64,000 nucleotides of DNA, taken from assembly GCA_947174635.1 (NCBI GenBank), contig CAMWJS010000006.1, forward strand, positions 1 through 64,000, written 5' to 3'. How positions within the stretch are numbered: position 1 is the stretch's first letter; each line of letters opens with the position of its first letter. Origin of the DNA: an uncultured Muribaculaceae bacterium (GTDB lineage Bacteria > Bacteroidota > Bacteroidia > Bacteroidales > Muribaculaceae). A program made the position numbers and the translations under genes. Below are positions 26,344 to 36,247 of this stretch, piece after piece. The notes under the pieces were generated by a model. The model had not been told where the DNA came from. It saw nothing but the letters and a program-made list of their open reading frames with translations, and ran no database searches.

Positions 26344-28458
26344 ATGAATAATATCGGAAAACTAAAAGCGTTGACAGTCGCGGTTATCGTGATGTCGCTG
26401 GGCGGTGGAGCATCGGCCGCCGCGCATAAGATGGAATACGGCAAGTGGTCAATCAGTCTTGACGAGAGCGCCCGTAAAGTGACTTTTGCCAAGGATGGCA
26501 GCGATGTGCTGTCGGGCGTTTCGGTGCGGTTCAGATACAACGGCGAGATATATGATACGTCGGACTACACTGCCGTCAGTGTCAGCGACACCCCGGTGGC
26601 CGACAAAGCCGGCGACGCGCATGCCTATACTGTCACTTATAAAACCGACGGAGGGCTTCCGGCAGTCGACCAGACCTTCCTGCTGTTTGCTGACAGGGAT
26701 TATTTCCTGACTGAGGTTACTTTGAAGTCCGACTCAAGGATATCGTCCAACTACATAGCTCCGGTCTATACCACGGAGCATAACCTGTTTCTGCCTGCCG
26801 ACAACAGCAACCGTTTCCTGACAGTGCCGTTTGACAACGACGGCTTCGTGACCTACGGCTCCCATACGCTGAGCTGTTCGCAGCAGAACAAGCCGGCTAC
26901 CGGACGTGTTGCCCGTGACTCCATTTCGTTTGAGGTGACAGCAATTTTCAGCGGCAACACACAGAAGGGGCTTGTGCTCGGTTCGGTAGAGCACGACAAC
27001 TGGAAATCGGCCGTCAGAATGTCTGGCAGTCCCACGATACAAAGCTATATGTCAAAAATCGAGGCATATAGCGGCGCCACCCATGCCGCCACACGCGACC
27101 ATCATAACGACGATAACGGAGGCTTTGTGGCACCTCACGGAAGTCTGAGCGGCACCGAAGTGAAATCGGCCCGCTTCATGGTCGGACTCTTCGACGACTG
27201 GCGCACAGGCATGGAAATCTTCGGTGAAATCAACAATGTGTACGCACCCAAGCGCCCGTGGAACGGTACTGTGCCGTTCGGCTGGAACAGCTGGGGCGGC
27301 ATGGGCTTTAATGTCAACTATGAAGGCGTGCTGTCATTGTCCGACTACATCAAAGACCATTATCAGGGTAAGAATAATTTTGCCCCTGACAATGTGGTGT
27401 TTATAACCCTTGACTCCGGTTGGAACAATTTTAACTGGGATGAGCTCAAGGAGTTCAGCGACCGTTGTCGTGCAAATGGACAGATTGCAGGTATCTATGA
27501 GACCCCCTTCACAAACTGGGGACATGGTGACGGCGACATGATGGAAGGTAACAACGGTTACTACTGGGGCGACTGTACGCTTAAACTCAACGGGCAGAGC
27601 ACCGGTCATCTCGACCCCACGCACCCCGGCACGCTTTCCCGCATAAACTATTATATCGACCGTTTCAAGGCTTTGGGCTTCGGATATATCAAGCTCGATT
27701 TTCTCAATCACGGAAGCCAGGAGGCCGACAGCTGGTATGACCCCAATGTCACCACAGGTATTCAGGCCTACAACGTGGGCATGAAGCATATCGCCGAACG
27801 TTGCGGCGACGATTTCTTTATCGACCTCTCGATTTCCCCGCTCTTCCCCGCGCAGTACGCCAATGCCCGTCGCATCAGTTGCGACGCATGGGGCGAGATG
27901 TGGCACACCAACTATATGATGAACTCGTTGTCGTTTGGCTGGTGGCTTGATCGCGTGTACACATTCAACGACCCTGACCATATTTGCATGAATATTCAGA
28001 CCGATGAGGAGAATATGCAACGTATGACCTCGGCAGTGTGCACCGGTTTCTGCATGCTCGGCGACAATCTTACCACAGCGGGTAGCTACCCCGGCTTCCA
28101 GATGGCCTTTGATAAGGCTGACAAATATTTCCAGTATCCCGAAATCAACAAAGCGATAAGCCTCGGCCGCTCGTTCCGTCCGGCCTACGGTCACAAGCTC
28201 TACGGGCCCAACAGTTCGGTCGACCTTTTCTATCTTGAGACCGACGACTCATGGTATATAGCCTATTTCAACTATGGAGAGGCCACCAAGAGCGGCTACC
28301 TCGACCTTTCGACGCTCGGCATCGACGCCGACAACGTAGACACCGCGCGAAGCAAGGAGCTGTGGTTTGAGAAGAGCGTGAATATAGATTCACGCGGCCT
28401 GCAGTATGAAGTGAATTTCAACGAGGCCAAGCTCTACCGTCTCTACAAGAAGCAATGA
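26344..28458 (+). CDS. Alpha-galactosidase-like clan GH-D enzyme (GH27/GH36 type)
   Basis: The 704-residue protein has a signal peptide ending near GGASA. A long N-terminal beta-sandwich (about 30-300) precedes a TIM barrel that opens with PFGWNSWGGMGFN. Nucleophile Asp452 in YIKLDFLN and acid/base Asp514 in RISCDAWG match clan GH-D retaining alpha-galactosidases. The C-terminal sandwich (about 615-704) is usual for the clan. The long N-domain resembles GH36-like rather than short GH27 enzymes. Galactose is the most likely sugar, but the clan also contains N-acetylgalactosaminidases and isomalto-enzymes. It heads the operon with TIG-NHL, SusC, SusD and DUF1735 genes. Confidence 0.8.
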   Translation: MNNIGKLKALTVAVIVMSLGGGASAAAHKMEYGKWSISLDESARKVTFAKDGSDVLSGVSVRFRYNGEIYDTSDYTAVSVSDTPVADKAGDAHAYTVTYKTDGGLPAVDQTFLLFADRDYFLTEVTLKSDSRISSNYIAPVYTTEHNLFLPADNSNRFLTVPFDNDGFVTYGSHTLSCSQQNKPATGRVARDSISFEVTAIFSGNTQKGLVLGSVEHDNWKSAVRMSGSPTIQSYMSKIEAYSGATHAATRDHHNDDNGGFVAPHGSLSGTEVKSARFMVGLFDDWRTGMEIFGEINNVYAPKRPWNGTVPFGWNSWGGMGFNVNYEGVLSLSDYIKDHYQGKNNFAPDNVVFITLDSGWNNFNWDELKEFSDRCRANGQIAGIYETPFTNWGHGDGDMMEGNNGYYWGDCTLKLNGQSTGHLDPTHPGTLSRINYYIDRFKALGFGYIKLDFLNHGSQEADSWYDPNVTTGIQAYNVGMKHIAERCGDDFFIDLSISPLFPAQYANARRISCDAWGEMWHTNYMMNSLSFGWWLDRVYTFNDPDHICMNIQTDEENMQRMTSAVCTGFCMLGDNLTTAGSYPGFQMAFDKADKYFQYPEINKAISLGRSFRPAYGHKLYGPNSSVDLFYLETDDSWYIAYFNYGEATKSGYLDLSTLGIDADNVDTARSKELWFEKSVNIDSRGLQYEVNFNEAKLYRLYKKQ

Positions 28459-28499
28459 GAACCCGACATATAACAAGAACAAACCAACCTATTACCATA

Positions 28500-29828
28500 A
28501 TGAAAAAACTAAACCATTACAGACTGGCAGTAGCCGTCGGCCTGATGACAATGACGGCGGCACTGCAATCGTGTAGCGATTCCGACAATCCGCGCGGGGA
28601 GTACAACCCGTCGGCGCCGGTGGAGCTTACAGATTTTTACCCTACGGAGGGTGGCGTGGCTACAAAGTTGATACTCAACGGCTCGAATTTCGGTACTGAC
28701 GCATCCAAGATACAGGTGCTCGTCAACGAGTATCCGGCAGCTGTCGTAAGTTCGGTCGGCGACCAGATTTATGCCATCTGTCCCCGCAAGCCGGGCGAAG
28801 GTGATGAGAACAATATCATCGACTGCAAGGTGGCTGTCATTGTCGACGGCAACCGCGTGGAGTATCCCGTAACTTTCAAATATCAGATACAGACCGTGGT
28901 GACCACGGTGTGCGGTATGAAAGACGCACCCGACGACCCCGTCACCGGCAATCTGGCGCAGACCTCGATGCCCCCTGTGACCTATCTCGCGGTCGACAAC
29001 GACAACAACATCTTCGCCTCGCTCCGCAACCGCGGCAGCTATTACAACAACAATAAGGTGATGATGGTCAACGAGGATGAGGATTTCAGCAAAATACTCA
29101 TTCCCGACACCGGAGCGCCTCTCAACCAGCCCTGTATGCTCGACGACGGCAAGACGGTGTATATACCTACCGACAACGGTCTGGAATACTGGACAATGTC
29201 GTCGGACAACATGTGGAGTCCCATGAAGCAGTCGCTCAAACCCAATACGGGACAGACACTGACATTCGACTACAAGCATTCGTTTGCCATGTGCAAGTAT
29301 GACGGCTATATGTACGTGCGTTCCAAGAACGGTATCCTGTACCGCTTCGACCCGATGTCGGGTCTGACCACACAGGTGGCCAACGGCCTGATGAGCGGCA
29401 GTGACTCCTACATGACATTCAGCTCCAAGAATCCCACCATGCTCTATCTGGCCTATACCAACAACCATTGCATCTACTCGTACGACATCCTGACCGGAAA
29501 GCATGAGCTTATCGCAGGCATCTCGTCGCAGTCGGGCTATATCGACGGCAACGGAGCGTCGGCGATGTTCAACGAGCCGCGCCAGCTCATTCTCGACGAG
29601 AACGACGACATGTACATCGCCGACACCAACAACCACTGCATCCGCAAGGTGACCCCCGACGGAAAAGTGAGCACCGTAATCGGTATTCCCGGCGAAGCGG
29701 GCTATCAGGACGGCGCACCCGACGAGGCGCTGTTCAACCGTCCGTTCGGTGTATGTATCAACAAGGATGGCATCATCTATATCGGCGACTTTGATAACCA
29801 GTGCATCCGCCGTCTTGCCATCGAATAA
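28500..29828 (+). CDS. TIG/IPT-NHL repeat lipoprotein
   Basis: The start at 28500 (MKKLNHYRLAVAVG) puts the lipobox cysteine at residue 25 (LQSC); 442 residues. A TIG/IPT immunoglobulin-like domain (about 38-130, FYPTEGGVATKLILNGSNFG) is followed by a six-bladed NHL propeller (about 135-442) with repeated units such as DMYIADTNNHCIRKV and IIYIGDFDNQCIRRL. Proteins of this build occur directly upstream of susC in many Bacteroidales PULs and are thought to be surface glycan-binding or SusCD accessory proteins. It follows the alpha-galactosidase-like gene by 41 bp and precedes susC by 24 bp. Confidence 0.85.
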   Translation: MKKLNHYRLAVAVGLMTMTAALQSCSDSDNPRGEYNPSAPVELTDFYPTEGGVATKLILNGSNFGTDASKIQVLVNEYPAAVVSSVGDQIYAICPRKPGEGDENNIIDCKVAVIVDGNRVEYPVTFKYQIQTVVTTVCGMKDAPDDPVTGNLAQTSMPPVTYLAVDNDNNIFASLRNRGSYYNNNKVMMVNEDEDFSKILIPDTGAPLNQPCMLDDGKTVYIPTDNGLEYWTMSSDNMWSPMKQSLKPNTGQTLTFDYKHSFAMCKYDGYMYVRSKNGILYRFDPMSGLTTQVANGLMSGSDSYMTFSSKNPTMLYLAYTNNHCIYSYDILTGKHELIAGISSQSGYIDGNGASAMFNEPRQLILDENDDMYIADTNNHCIRKVTPDGKVSTVIGIPGEAGYQDGAPDEALFNRPFGVCINKDGIIYIGDFDNQCIRRLAIE

Positions 29829-29852
29829 CAAACCTGACAAAATCAAACAGCA

Positions 29853-32800
29853 ATGGATAAAAGGATAATATTCATAATAACATGCCTGTTCATGGCGATT
29901 GGCGCCGTGGCACAGGACGTGACCGTGACCGGTACGGTCTACGACGAGTACAATGACCCGTTTCCCGGCGTCGTCATTCAGCCCAAGGACCGCCCCGGCG
30001 TAGGTATTACCACCGACGTCGACGGTAACTTCACAATCAAAGTACAGAAAAAGGACGTCCTCGTGGTGTCATGTCTGGGCTACAATACCCAGCAGTTTGA
30101 TGTCGACGAGGTGACAAGCCCTCTCGAAATCCACATGGAAGCCTCGAGCCAGATGCTCGACGAGGCAGTGGTGGTGGGTCTGGGCACCCAGCGTAAGATA
30201 TCGGTTGTCGGCGCCGTGACTTCGGTCGATGTCGACCAGCTCCAGACTCCGGCCACCAACCTGCAGAACATGCTCGGCGGCCGTGTGCCCGGTGTGATTT
30301 CCATTCAGAAGAGCGGTGAGCCCGGAAAGAACATCTCCGACTTCTGGATCCGCGGTATCGGCACTTTCGGCGCCAACTCCAGCGCCCTGGTGCTCATCGA
30401 CGGTCTGGAAGGCAACCTGAGTGAGCTTGACCCCGCCGACATCGAGAGCTTCTCGGTGCTCAAGGATGCATCTGCTACGGCGGTCTACGGTGTGCGCGGT
30501 GCAAACGGCGTAGTGCTCGTGACTACAAAGCGCGGTACTGCCGACAAGCTTCAGGTGACAGGTCGTGTCGACTTCTCCGTGTCGCATCTGACCCGCATGC
30601 CCCAGTTCGTCAACTCTTACGACTATGCCCGACTTGCCAACGAGGCCCTCGCGGTGCGCGGCAACTCGCCACTTTACTCTGACATCGAATTGTCGCTTAT
30701 CAAGAACCATCTCGACCCCGACCTCTATCCCGATGTGAACTGGCGCGACGAAATCCTTCATGACAACTCGCTCACGCAGACCTATTATGTCAATGCCCGT
30801 GGCGGCGGCTCGCTCGCACGCTACTTCCTCTCGCTCGGCTACAAGAACGAGAGCGCGGCCTACAAGCAGGACAAAGCTTCGAAATACTCCACACACGTAG
30901 GCTATCAGACTTTCAACTATCGTGCCAACCTCGATATCAACCTGACCAAGACCACTCAGCTCTATTTCGGCGCCGACGGTTTTATCTCTGAAAAGAGCGA
31001 GCCGGGCAATGCCAATACCGACGCACTGTGGCACACCTGCCGCAACCTGACTCCGATTACGATACCGACCCGCTACTCGTCGGGCGAGCTTCCCGCCTAC
31101 GGCACAAACAATGCTTATTCTCCCTATGTGATGCTCAACCACACGGGTATGACCAAGATACGCCACTACCGCGGCAAAGCCACTCTCGAACTCAAGCAGG
31201 ACCTTTCGATGATTACCGAAGGCCTCAAAGTCAGAGCGCAGGCAGCCTACGACAACGAGTCGGACCTCCGCGAAATCCGTTCGGTGCTCCCCGAAATGTA
31301 CTACGCATCGACCCGTAAATACACCGGCGAACTCGCCCTCGTGAAGCGTGTCGACGCCCAGACGGCGAGATACAACCATAACGACTCCCAGTTCTACAAG
31401 ATACACTTCGAGGCAACCGCAACCTGGGATCGCCTCTTCGCCCAGAAGCACCGTGTAGGCGCTCTTGTCTATTACTATATGAGCAGCCAGCAGACCATGG
31501 ACGGCAGCATTGACGGCCGCCCCGAGTCGCTCCGAAGCATGTACGCGATTCCTATCCGCTATCAGGGAGTGTCGAGCCGACTGACCTACGGTTTCAATGA
31601 TACCTACTTCATCGACGCCAACTTCGGTTACACCGGATCGGAGAACTTCCAGGCAGGCCACCGCTTCGGTTTCTTCCCCTCGGTTGCAGCTGGCTGGGTG
31701 CCCACTCAGTACAAACTCATCTCGGAAAATCTTCCCTGGCTCAACTTCCTGAAAATACGCGGATCGTACGGTCTCGTAGGTAACGACCGACTGACCGACG
31801 AACGCTTCCCCTACCTGACGCTGATGAACAACAGTAACGGAGGCGGCGGCTGGGGCAGCAACGTAGGCTTCATCTCAGAGGAGCGCGTAGGCGCCAACAA
31901 CCTCCAGTGGGAGAAAGCCAAGAAACTCGACATCGGTATCGAGGGTCGTCTGTGGGACAACAAAATCGACTTCGTGGTCGACTTCTTCCAGGACCGCCGC
32001 GACGGTATCTACCAGCGCCGCACGCAGATTCCCGATTACGCAGGTCTGGTGTCGATGCCTTTCGGCAACGTGGGCCGCATGAAGAGCTACGGTGCCGACG
32101 GTAACATATCGTTCTCGCAGTCGTTCGGCAAGGACTGGTCAATGACCGTCAGAGGTAACTTCACCTACTCGGCCAACAAGGTTGAGAACTGGGAACAGGC
32201 AGAGCAGCTCTATCCCTACCAGAACTACACCGGTTTCGTCAACAACGCGTTCCGCGGTCTCATCTCTCTCGGACTGTTCCGCGACGAGCTTGATGTGAAG
32301 CAGAGCCCGACACAGACGTTCGGTTCCTATATGCCCGGCGATATCAAGTACAAGGATGTCAACGGCGACGGTGTCATCGACGACAATGACCGCGTGCCCC
32401 TCTCTTACCCCAACTATCCCAAGCTGATGTACGGCTTCGGCGGTGAGGTACGCTGGAAAAACCTTACTCTCGGCATCATGTTCAAAGGCACGGGCAATAC
32501 CGACTATTACTATGTCAACGGCACCTCGGGCGGCGAAGGCTATATACCTTTCTACAACGGCTCGACGGGTAACGTGCTCCAGCAGGTGGCCAACCAGAGC
32601 AACCGCTGGACCCCCGCCTCCTATTCAGGCGACCCCTCGACCGAAAATCCCAACGCCCTCTATCCCCGTCTGAGCTACGGCCGCAACGAGAACAACAACC
32701 AGCTCTCCACCTTCTGGCACACCAACGCGCGCTATCTGCGCCTGCAGGAAATCAACCTCAACTACCATGTGCTCCCCGGCAAACTGCTCCGTACGCTCGG

Positions 32801-32948
32801 TGTAAGCTCGATGGACGTGCAGTTTGTGGTCAACAACGTGGCAGTATGGAGTCCCGTGAAGCTCTGGGACCCCGAGCAGGCGGAATACAACGGAGGTGCT
32901 TACCCCATACCCCGCACTTTCTCACTCCAACTCTATGTTAACTTCTAA
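29853..32948 (+). CDS. SusC-like TonB-dependent outer membrane transporter
   Basis: The 1031-residue protein has a signal peptide (MDKRIIFIITCLFMAIGAVA), a carboxypeptidase-regulatory-like domain (about 22-98, with VTGTVYDEYNDPFPGV), a TonB box-like region near LDEAVVVG, a plug (about 115-235, with WIRGIGTFG and VLKDASATAVYGVRGANGV) and a long beta-barrel ending in an aromatic-rich strand (FSLQLYVNF). It imports oligosaccharides with the lid protein SusD. The SusD gene begins 12 bp downstream. Confidence 0.97.
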   Translation: MDKRIIFIITCLFMAIGAVAQDVTVTGTVYDEYNDPFPGVVIQPKDRPGVGITTDVDGNFTIKVQKKDVLVVSCLGYNTQQFDVDEVTSPLEIHMEASSQMLDEAVVVGLGTQRKISVVGAVTSVDVDQLQTPATNLQNMLGGRVPGVISIQKSGEPGKNISDFWIRGIGTFGANSSALVLIDGLEGNLSELDPADIESFSVLKDASATAVYGVRGANGVVLVTTKRGTADKLQVTGRVDFSVSHLTRMPQFVNSYDYARLANEALAVRGNSPLYSDIELSLIKNHLDPDLYPDVNWRDEILHDNSLTQTYYVNARGGGSLARYFLSLGYKNESAAYKQDKASKYSTHVGYQTFNYRANLDINLTKTTQLYFGADGFISEKSEPGNANTDALWHTCRNLTPITIPTRYSSGELPAYGTNNAYSPYVMLNHTGMTKIRHYRGKATLELKQDLSMITEGLKVRAQAAYDNESDLREIRSVLPEMYYASTRKYTGELALVKRVDAQTARYNHNDSQFYKIHFEATATWDRLFAQKHRVGALVYYYMSSQQTMDGSIDGRPESLRSMYAIPIRYQGVSSRLTYGFNDTYFIDANFGYTGSENFQAGHRFGFFPSVAAGWVPTQYKLISENLPWLNFLKIRGSYGLVGNDRLTDERFPYLTLMNNSNGGGGWGSNVGFISEERVGANNLQWEKAKKLDIGIEGRLWDNKIDFVVDFFQDRRDGIYQRRTQIPDYAGLVSMPFGNVGRMKSYGADGNISFSQSFGKDWSMTVRGNFTYSANKVENWEQAEQLYPYQNYTGFVNNAFRGLISLGLFRDELDVKQSPTQTFGSYMPGDIKYKDVNGDGVIDDNDRVPLSYPNYPKLMYGFGGEVRWKNLTLGIMFKGTGNTDYYYVNGTSGGEGYIPFYNGSTGNVLQQVANQSNRWTPASYSGDPSTENPNALYPRLSYGRNENNNQLSTFWHTNARYLRLQEINLNYHVLPGKLLRTLGVSSMDVQFVVNNVAVWSPVKLWDPEQAEYNGGAYPIPRTFSLQLYVNF

Positions 32949-32960
32949 TCCGAGACTACG

Positions 32961-34967
32961 ATGAAAATACTAAAAGCGATAATACCTTTGGCTGTGGCAG
33001 GATACTGCGTGTTCACCCCCTCCTGCAACTATCTTGATGTCGACGGCTATTTTGACGATACACTCAAATATGACTCAGTGTTTGTGAAACGTCAGTATCT
33101 TGAGAAATACCTGTGGGGTGCGGCCGGCGAGCTTCCCGACGAGAGCGCCATCTTCGGCAACGACGTGATGCCCGGCGAGACAGCTACCGATGAAATATTC
33201 ACGCTCAACGACTACGGTCTTTTCCACGGCAAGGCGATGACGCTTGGCCTGGTGTCGCCCTCCGATCTTCGCGGCATGAACTCATGGCCCGCGTGCTACA
33301 AGGCCATACGCAAGGCCAACACCATCCTTGCCCGCATCAACGAGTGCAAGGACCTCTCGACGGTGCAGCGTTCGGAAATCGTGGGTTACGCCCACTTCCT
33401 CCGCGGCTACTCATACTACATCATCCTGATGAACTATGGTCCCGCCGTCATCCTCGGCGATGAAATCCTCGACAACAACGAGGATGCAGGCTACTATGCA
33501 CGTTCGCGCGCCACCTTCGACGAGACTGTCGATTATATCTGCAACGAGCTCGAGACCGCCGCGCAGTATATACCCAACGAAGTGGATATCGCCAACTTCG
33601 GCCGTCCGACCCGTGGCGCCGCCTATGCCATCATAGCCCGTGTGCGTCTCCATGCGGCCTCGCCTTCGTTCAACGGCGGCCAGTCGGCCACACGTTATTT
33701 CGCCGGCTGGACTCGTTCGACCGACGGTACGCCCTATGTGAGCCAGACCTACGACGAGCGCAAGTGGGCGCTTGCCGCAGCTGCCTGCAAGCGTGTCATC
33801 GACATGAACAAATATCAGATACACACCGTGGAACGCGTGTCGGCCGATGCCGGTGACGTCACCGAAGCCACGCCATCGCTTCCCGCGACAGTGTCGGATG
33901 CGGCTTTCCCCTACGGCGCAGGCGATATAGACCCGCTCAAATCGTATGCCAACATGTTCAACGGCACCACATACGCCGTGCAGAACAAGGAGCTTATATG
34001 GGGCAAGCAGTCAGGCTCAATACAGGAGTTCACCCGCCAGTCGTTCCCGATCTACATGGGCGGATACAACAGTATGAGCGTCCCGCAGAAGGTTGTCGAC
34101 GAATACAGAATGCGTGACGGCAAGACCATCGAGGAGGCACGCCAGACAGGCGAATACTCCGAGACCGGCAACTCGCGCGTGCTCACCTACTTCTCGGGCT
34201 ACCGTGTGCTCCGCGGCACCTACAACATGTATGTCAACCGCGAGATGCGTTTCTATGCCTGCGTTGGCTACAACGGTTGCTACTGGCCCGCCACGTCATG
34301 CAACAACAATAACTTCCGCCAGCAGACAATCTACTACTACAACGGAGGCAATGCCGGCAAGGACAAGGCCATAGCCGAACCACGCAACTACAATCCTACG
34401 GGATATGTGCTCAAGAAATATATCCATCCGGAGGACAACTGGTATAACGGTGACGGTTCGACCCGCACGGGCAAGACATTCCCCATCATCCGCTATGCCG
34501 AGATACTTCTGTCGTACGTAGAGGCTGTCAATCACCTGAGCGGCACACACACCGTGGAGCTTCCCTCGGGACAGACCTACACCCTCTCGAGAGCATCGGA
34601 GCTTGAGAACGCCGTGTTCTGTTTCAACCAGATACGTTTCCGTTCCGGCCAGCCCGCACTCGATGCTCAGGACTATGCCGACGAAGAGACATTCGAGCAG
34701 CATATACGCCACGAACGCTTCATAGAGTTCTTTGCCGAGGGACGCCGTTACTATGACCTTCGCCGCTGGGGCACTCTGGAGCAGGAGGAGAGCATGCCCG
34801 TCACCGGCATGAATGTAGAGGCCCCATCCAACGGATATTTCGCCCGCACGGTGGTAAATCATGCCGACTACCGCAACCGCGTATGCGACAAGAAGATGGT
34901 GCTCCTCCCCATCCACCGCGATGAAATCAGAAAATCAAGACTCCTTGACCAGAACCCCGGCTGGTAA
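32961..34967 (+). CDS. SusD/RagB-like glycan-binding lipoprotein
   Basis: The 668-residue product has the lipobox cysteine at residue 22 (TPSC). SusD-family landmarks are visible: an N-terminal TPR-rich region (SYYIILMNYGPAVI, AAYAIIARVRLHAAS), and the C-terminal FFAEGRRYYDLRRWG and KMVLLPIHRDEI stretches. It forms the hinged lid on SusC. At 668 residues it is longer than the usual 500-600, with extra sequence around 390-480. It is spaced 21 bp from the next lipoprotein gene. Confidence 0.96.
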   Translation: MKILKAIIPLAVAGYCVFTPSCNYLDVDGYFDDTLKYDSVFVKRQYLEKYLWGAAGELPDESAIFGNDVMPGETATDEIFTLNDYGLFHGKAMTLGLVSPSDLRGMNSWPACYKAIRKANTILARINECKDLSTVQRSEIVGYAHFLRGYSYYIILMNYGPAVILGDEILDNNEDAGYYARSRATFDETVDYICNELETAAQYIPNEVDIANFGRPTRGAAYAIIARVRLHAASPSFNGGQSATRYFAGWTRSTDGTPYVSQTYDERKWALAAAACKRVIDMNKYQIHTVERVSADAGDVTEATPSLPATVSDAAFPYGAGDIDPLKSYANMFNGTTYAVQNKELIWGKQSGSIQEFTRQSFPIYMGGYNSMSVPQKVVDEYRMRDGKTIEEARQTGEYSETGNSRVLTYFSGYRVLRGTYNMYVNREMRFYACVGYNGCYWPATSCNNNNFRQQTIYYYNGGNAGKDKAIAEPRNYNPTGYVLKKYIHPEDNWYNGDGSTRTGKTFPIIRYAEILLSYVEAVNHLSGTHTVELPSGQTYTLSRASELENAVFCFNQIRFRSGQPALDAQDYADEETFEQHIRHERFIEFFAEGRRYYDLRRWGTLEQEESMPVTGMNVEAPSNGYFARTVVNHADYRNRVCDKKMVLLPIHRDEIRKSRLLDQNPGW

Positions 34968-34988
34968 GCCATAAAACAATAACCGACT

Positions 34989-35942
34989 ATGAAGATTAAA
35001 TATATAATACCGACAGTGTTGGGCGCAGCGGCCATGATGACCGCCTGCGACGAGAACGACCAGTTCAAGGGTGAGCTTTACGAGAAGGTCATCTATGTGC
35101 TGAGCGACAACGACCATATATTCTACAACGTACATAATCTCGGGGAGACCTCTACGGGCTACCTTACAATCTATTGCGGCGGCACAGAGCATATCACTGA
35201 AGATGTGAGGGTAGAGATGGAGCCTTATCCCCAGGCGCTCGATGACTACAACTATATCAATTTCGACCTTGACGAAACGCGCTACGCACGTCTGCTCGAT
35301 CCCTCGCACTATACTGTCGAGAGCTACAGCACGGTGCTGAGCGCCGGCAGTCCCGACTACTATTCTCTCATACCGATTAAGGTAAATCCCGACGGACTGT
35401 CGCCCGACTCGACCTACATCGTGCCGATGCGCATAAAGTCGGTCAGCGACCACCGTGTCAATCCCGACAAGGACAAGGTGTTGTACCGCGTGGTGCTTGC
35501 CAATAAGTTCGCCACTATGGAGCGTACCACTTACTATCAGATGACCGGCGTGGAGACTCTCGGCCTTTCCGACGGAGACAATGCCAGCGGTATCTCAGTG
35601 ACACGCGTAGTGGCTCCTCTTTCCAAAAACAAGGTCAGAATATTCGCCGGCACGCATTCCTATGTTCCCAACAATGTCACTCTTGATGAAATCAACCGGT
35701 ATGCGATGACGGTGACCTTCAATGATGACCACACTGTGGATATCGAGCCTTACGGCGACATCGAAGTGGAAAAAATCGACGACCCTGAAAGCAATTACTG
35801 GGAATACAACGAAAAGGGATGGCTTATGCTCTATATGAGCTACCGCTACAAGGATACCGTCACCTTCAACGGCAAAACCGAGACATGCTGGGTGACAATG
35901 ACCGAGACCAATACTCTCAAGAGCGAACAGCTTGAAAAGTGA
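34989..35942 (+). CDS. DUF1735-type surface lipoprotein
   Basis: The 317-residue protein has a lipobox cysteine at residue 20 (MTAC). An N-terminal beta-sandwich of the BT_3987/DUF1735 type (about 30-160) includes YSTVLSAGSPDYYSLIPIKV and SPDSTYIVPMRI. The rest is strand-rich, and the C-terminal part may be a DUF4361-like domain. Such proteins follow susD in many PULs and often bind the target glycan at the surface. It is the last gene of the operon, and a 138-bp palindrome begins 38 bp after its stop. Confidence 0.75.
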   Translation: MKIKYIIPTVLGAAAMMTACDENDQFKGELYEKVIYVLSDNDHIFYNVHNLGETSTGYLTIYCGGTEHITEDVRVEMEPYPQALDDYNYINFDLDETRYARLLDPSHYTVESYSTVLSAGSPDYYSLIPIKVNPDGLSPDSTYIVPMRIKSVSDHRVNPDKDKVLYRVVLANKFATMERTTYYQMTGVETLGLSDGDNASGISVTRVVAPLSKNKVRIFAGTHSYVPNNVTLDEINRYAMTVTFNDDHTVDIEPYGDIEVEKIDDPESNYWEYNEKGWLMLYMSYRYKDTVTFNGKTETCWVTMTETNTLKSEQLEK

Positions 35943-35980
35943 TTGCGCGGCAATAACGCACAAGATCGGATTGACCTTGA

Positions 35981-36118
35981 GGGTGTTGCAGAACTCCAAA
36001 ACGTAGGGACGCACGGCTCGTGCGTCCGCAAAACAGCGCTGATTATCAGTCTTTTACCGGACGCACGAGCCGTGCGTCCCTACATCGCAAACCGAAATTT
36101 TGGAGTTCTGCAACACCC
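35981..36118. repeat. 138-bp palindromic element, copy 2
   Basis: The outer arms here are 21 bp (35981-36001 with 36098-36118) and perfect. The inner arms carry the same GGACGCACG/CGTGCGTCC hairpins, and the centre has CTGATTATCAG. It fills most of the 305-bp gap between the SusCD operon and the GH92 gene and may act as the operon's transcription end. Confidence 0.9.
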
Positions 36119-36196
36119 TCAGGGTACAACACAACGATAGGTTTAAATTATTAAATATTAAGTTGTGGAATAAGCGTAATATTGATAATTATAATT

Positions 36197-36204
36197 TAAA
36201 TTTG
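36197..36204 (+). promoter_or_regulatory. Putative -7 box upstream of the second GH92 gene
   Basis: TAAATTTG at 36197-36204 matches the Bacteroidetes -7 consensus and lies 43 bp before the start codon in an AT-rich stretch. I see no TTG at 19-21 nt upstream, so an activator may be needed. Confidence 0.35.
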
Positions 36205-36247
36205 TACTTTAATATCATAAAGACAAACCTGACATATCACATCGCAG

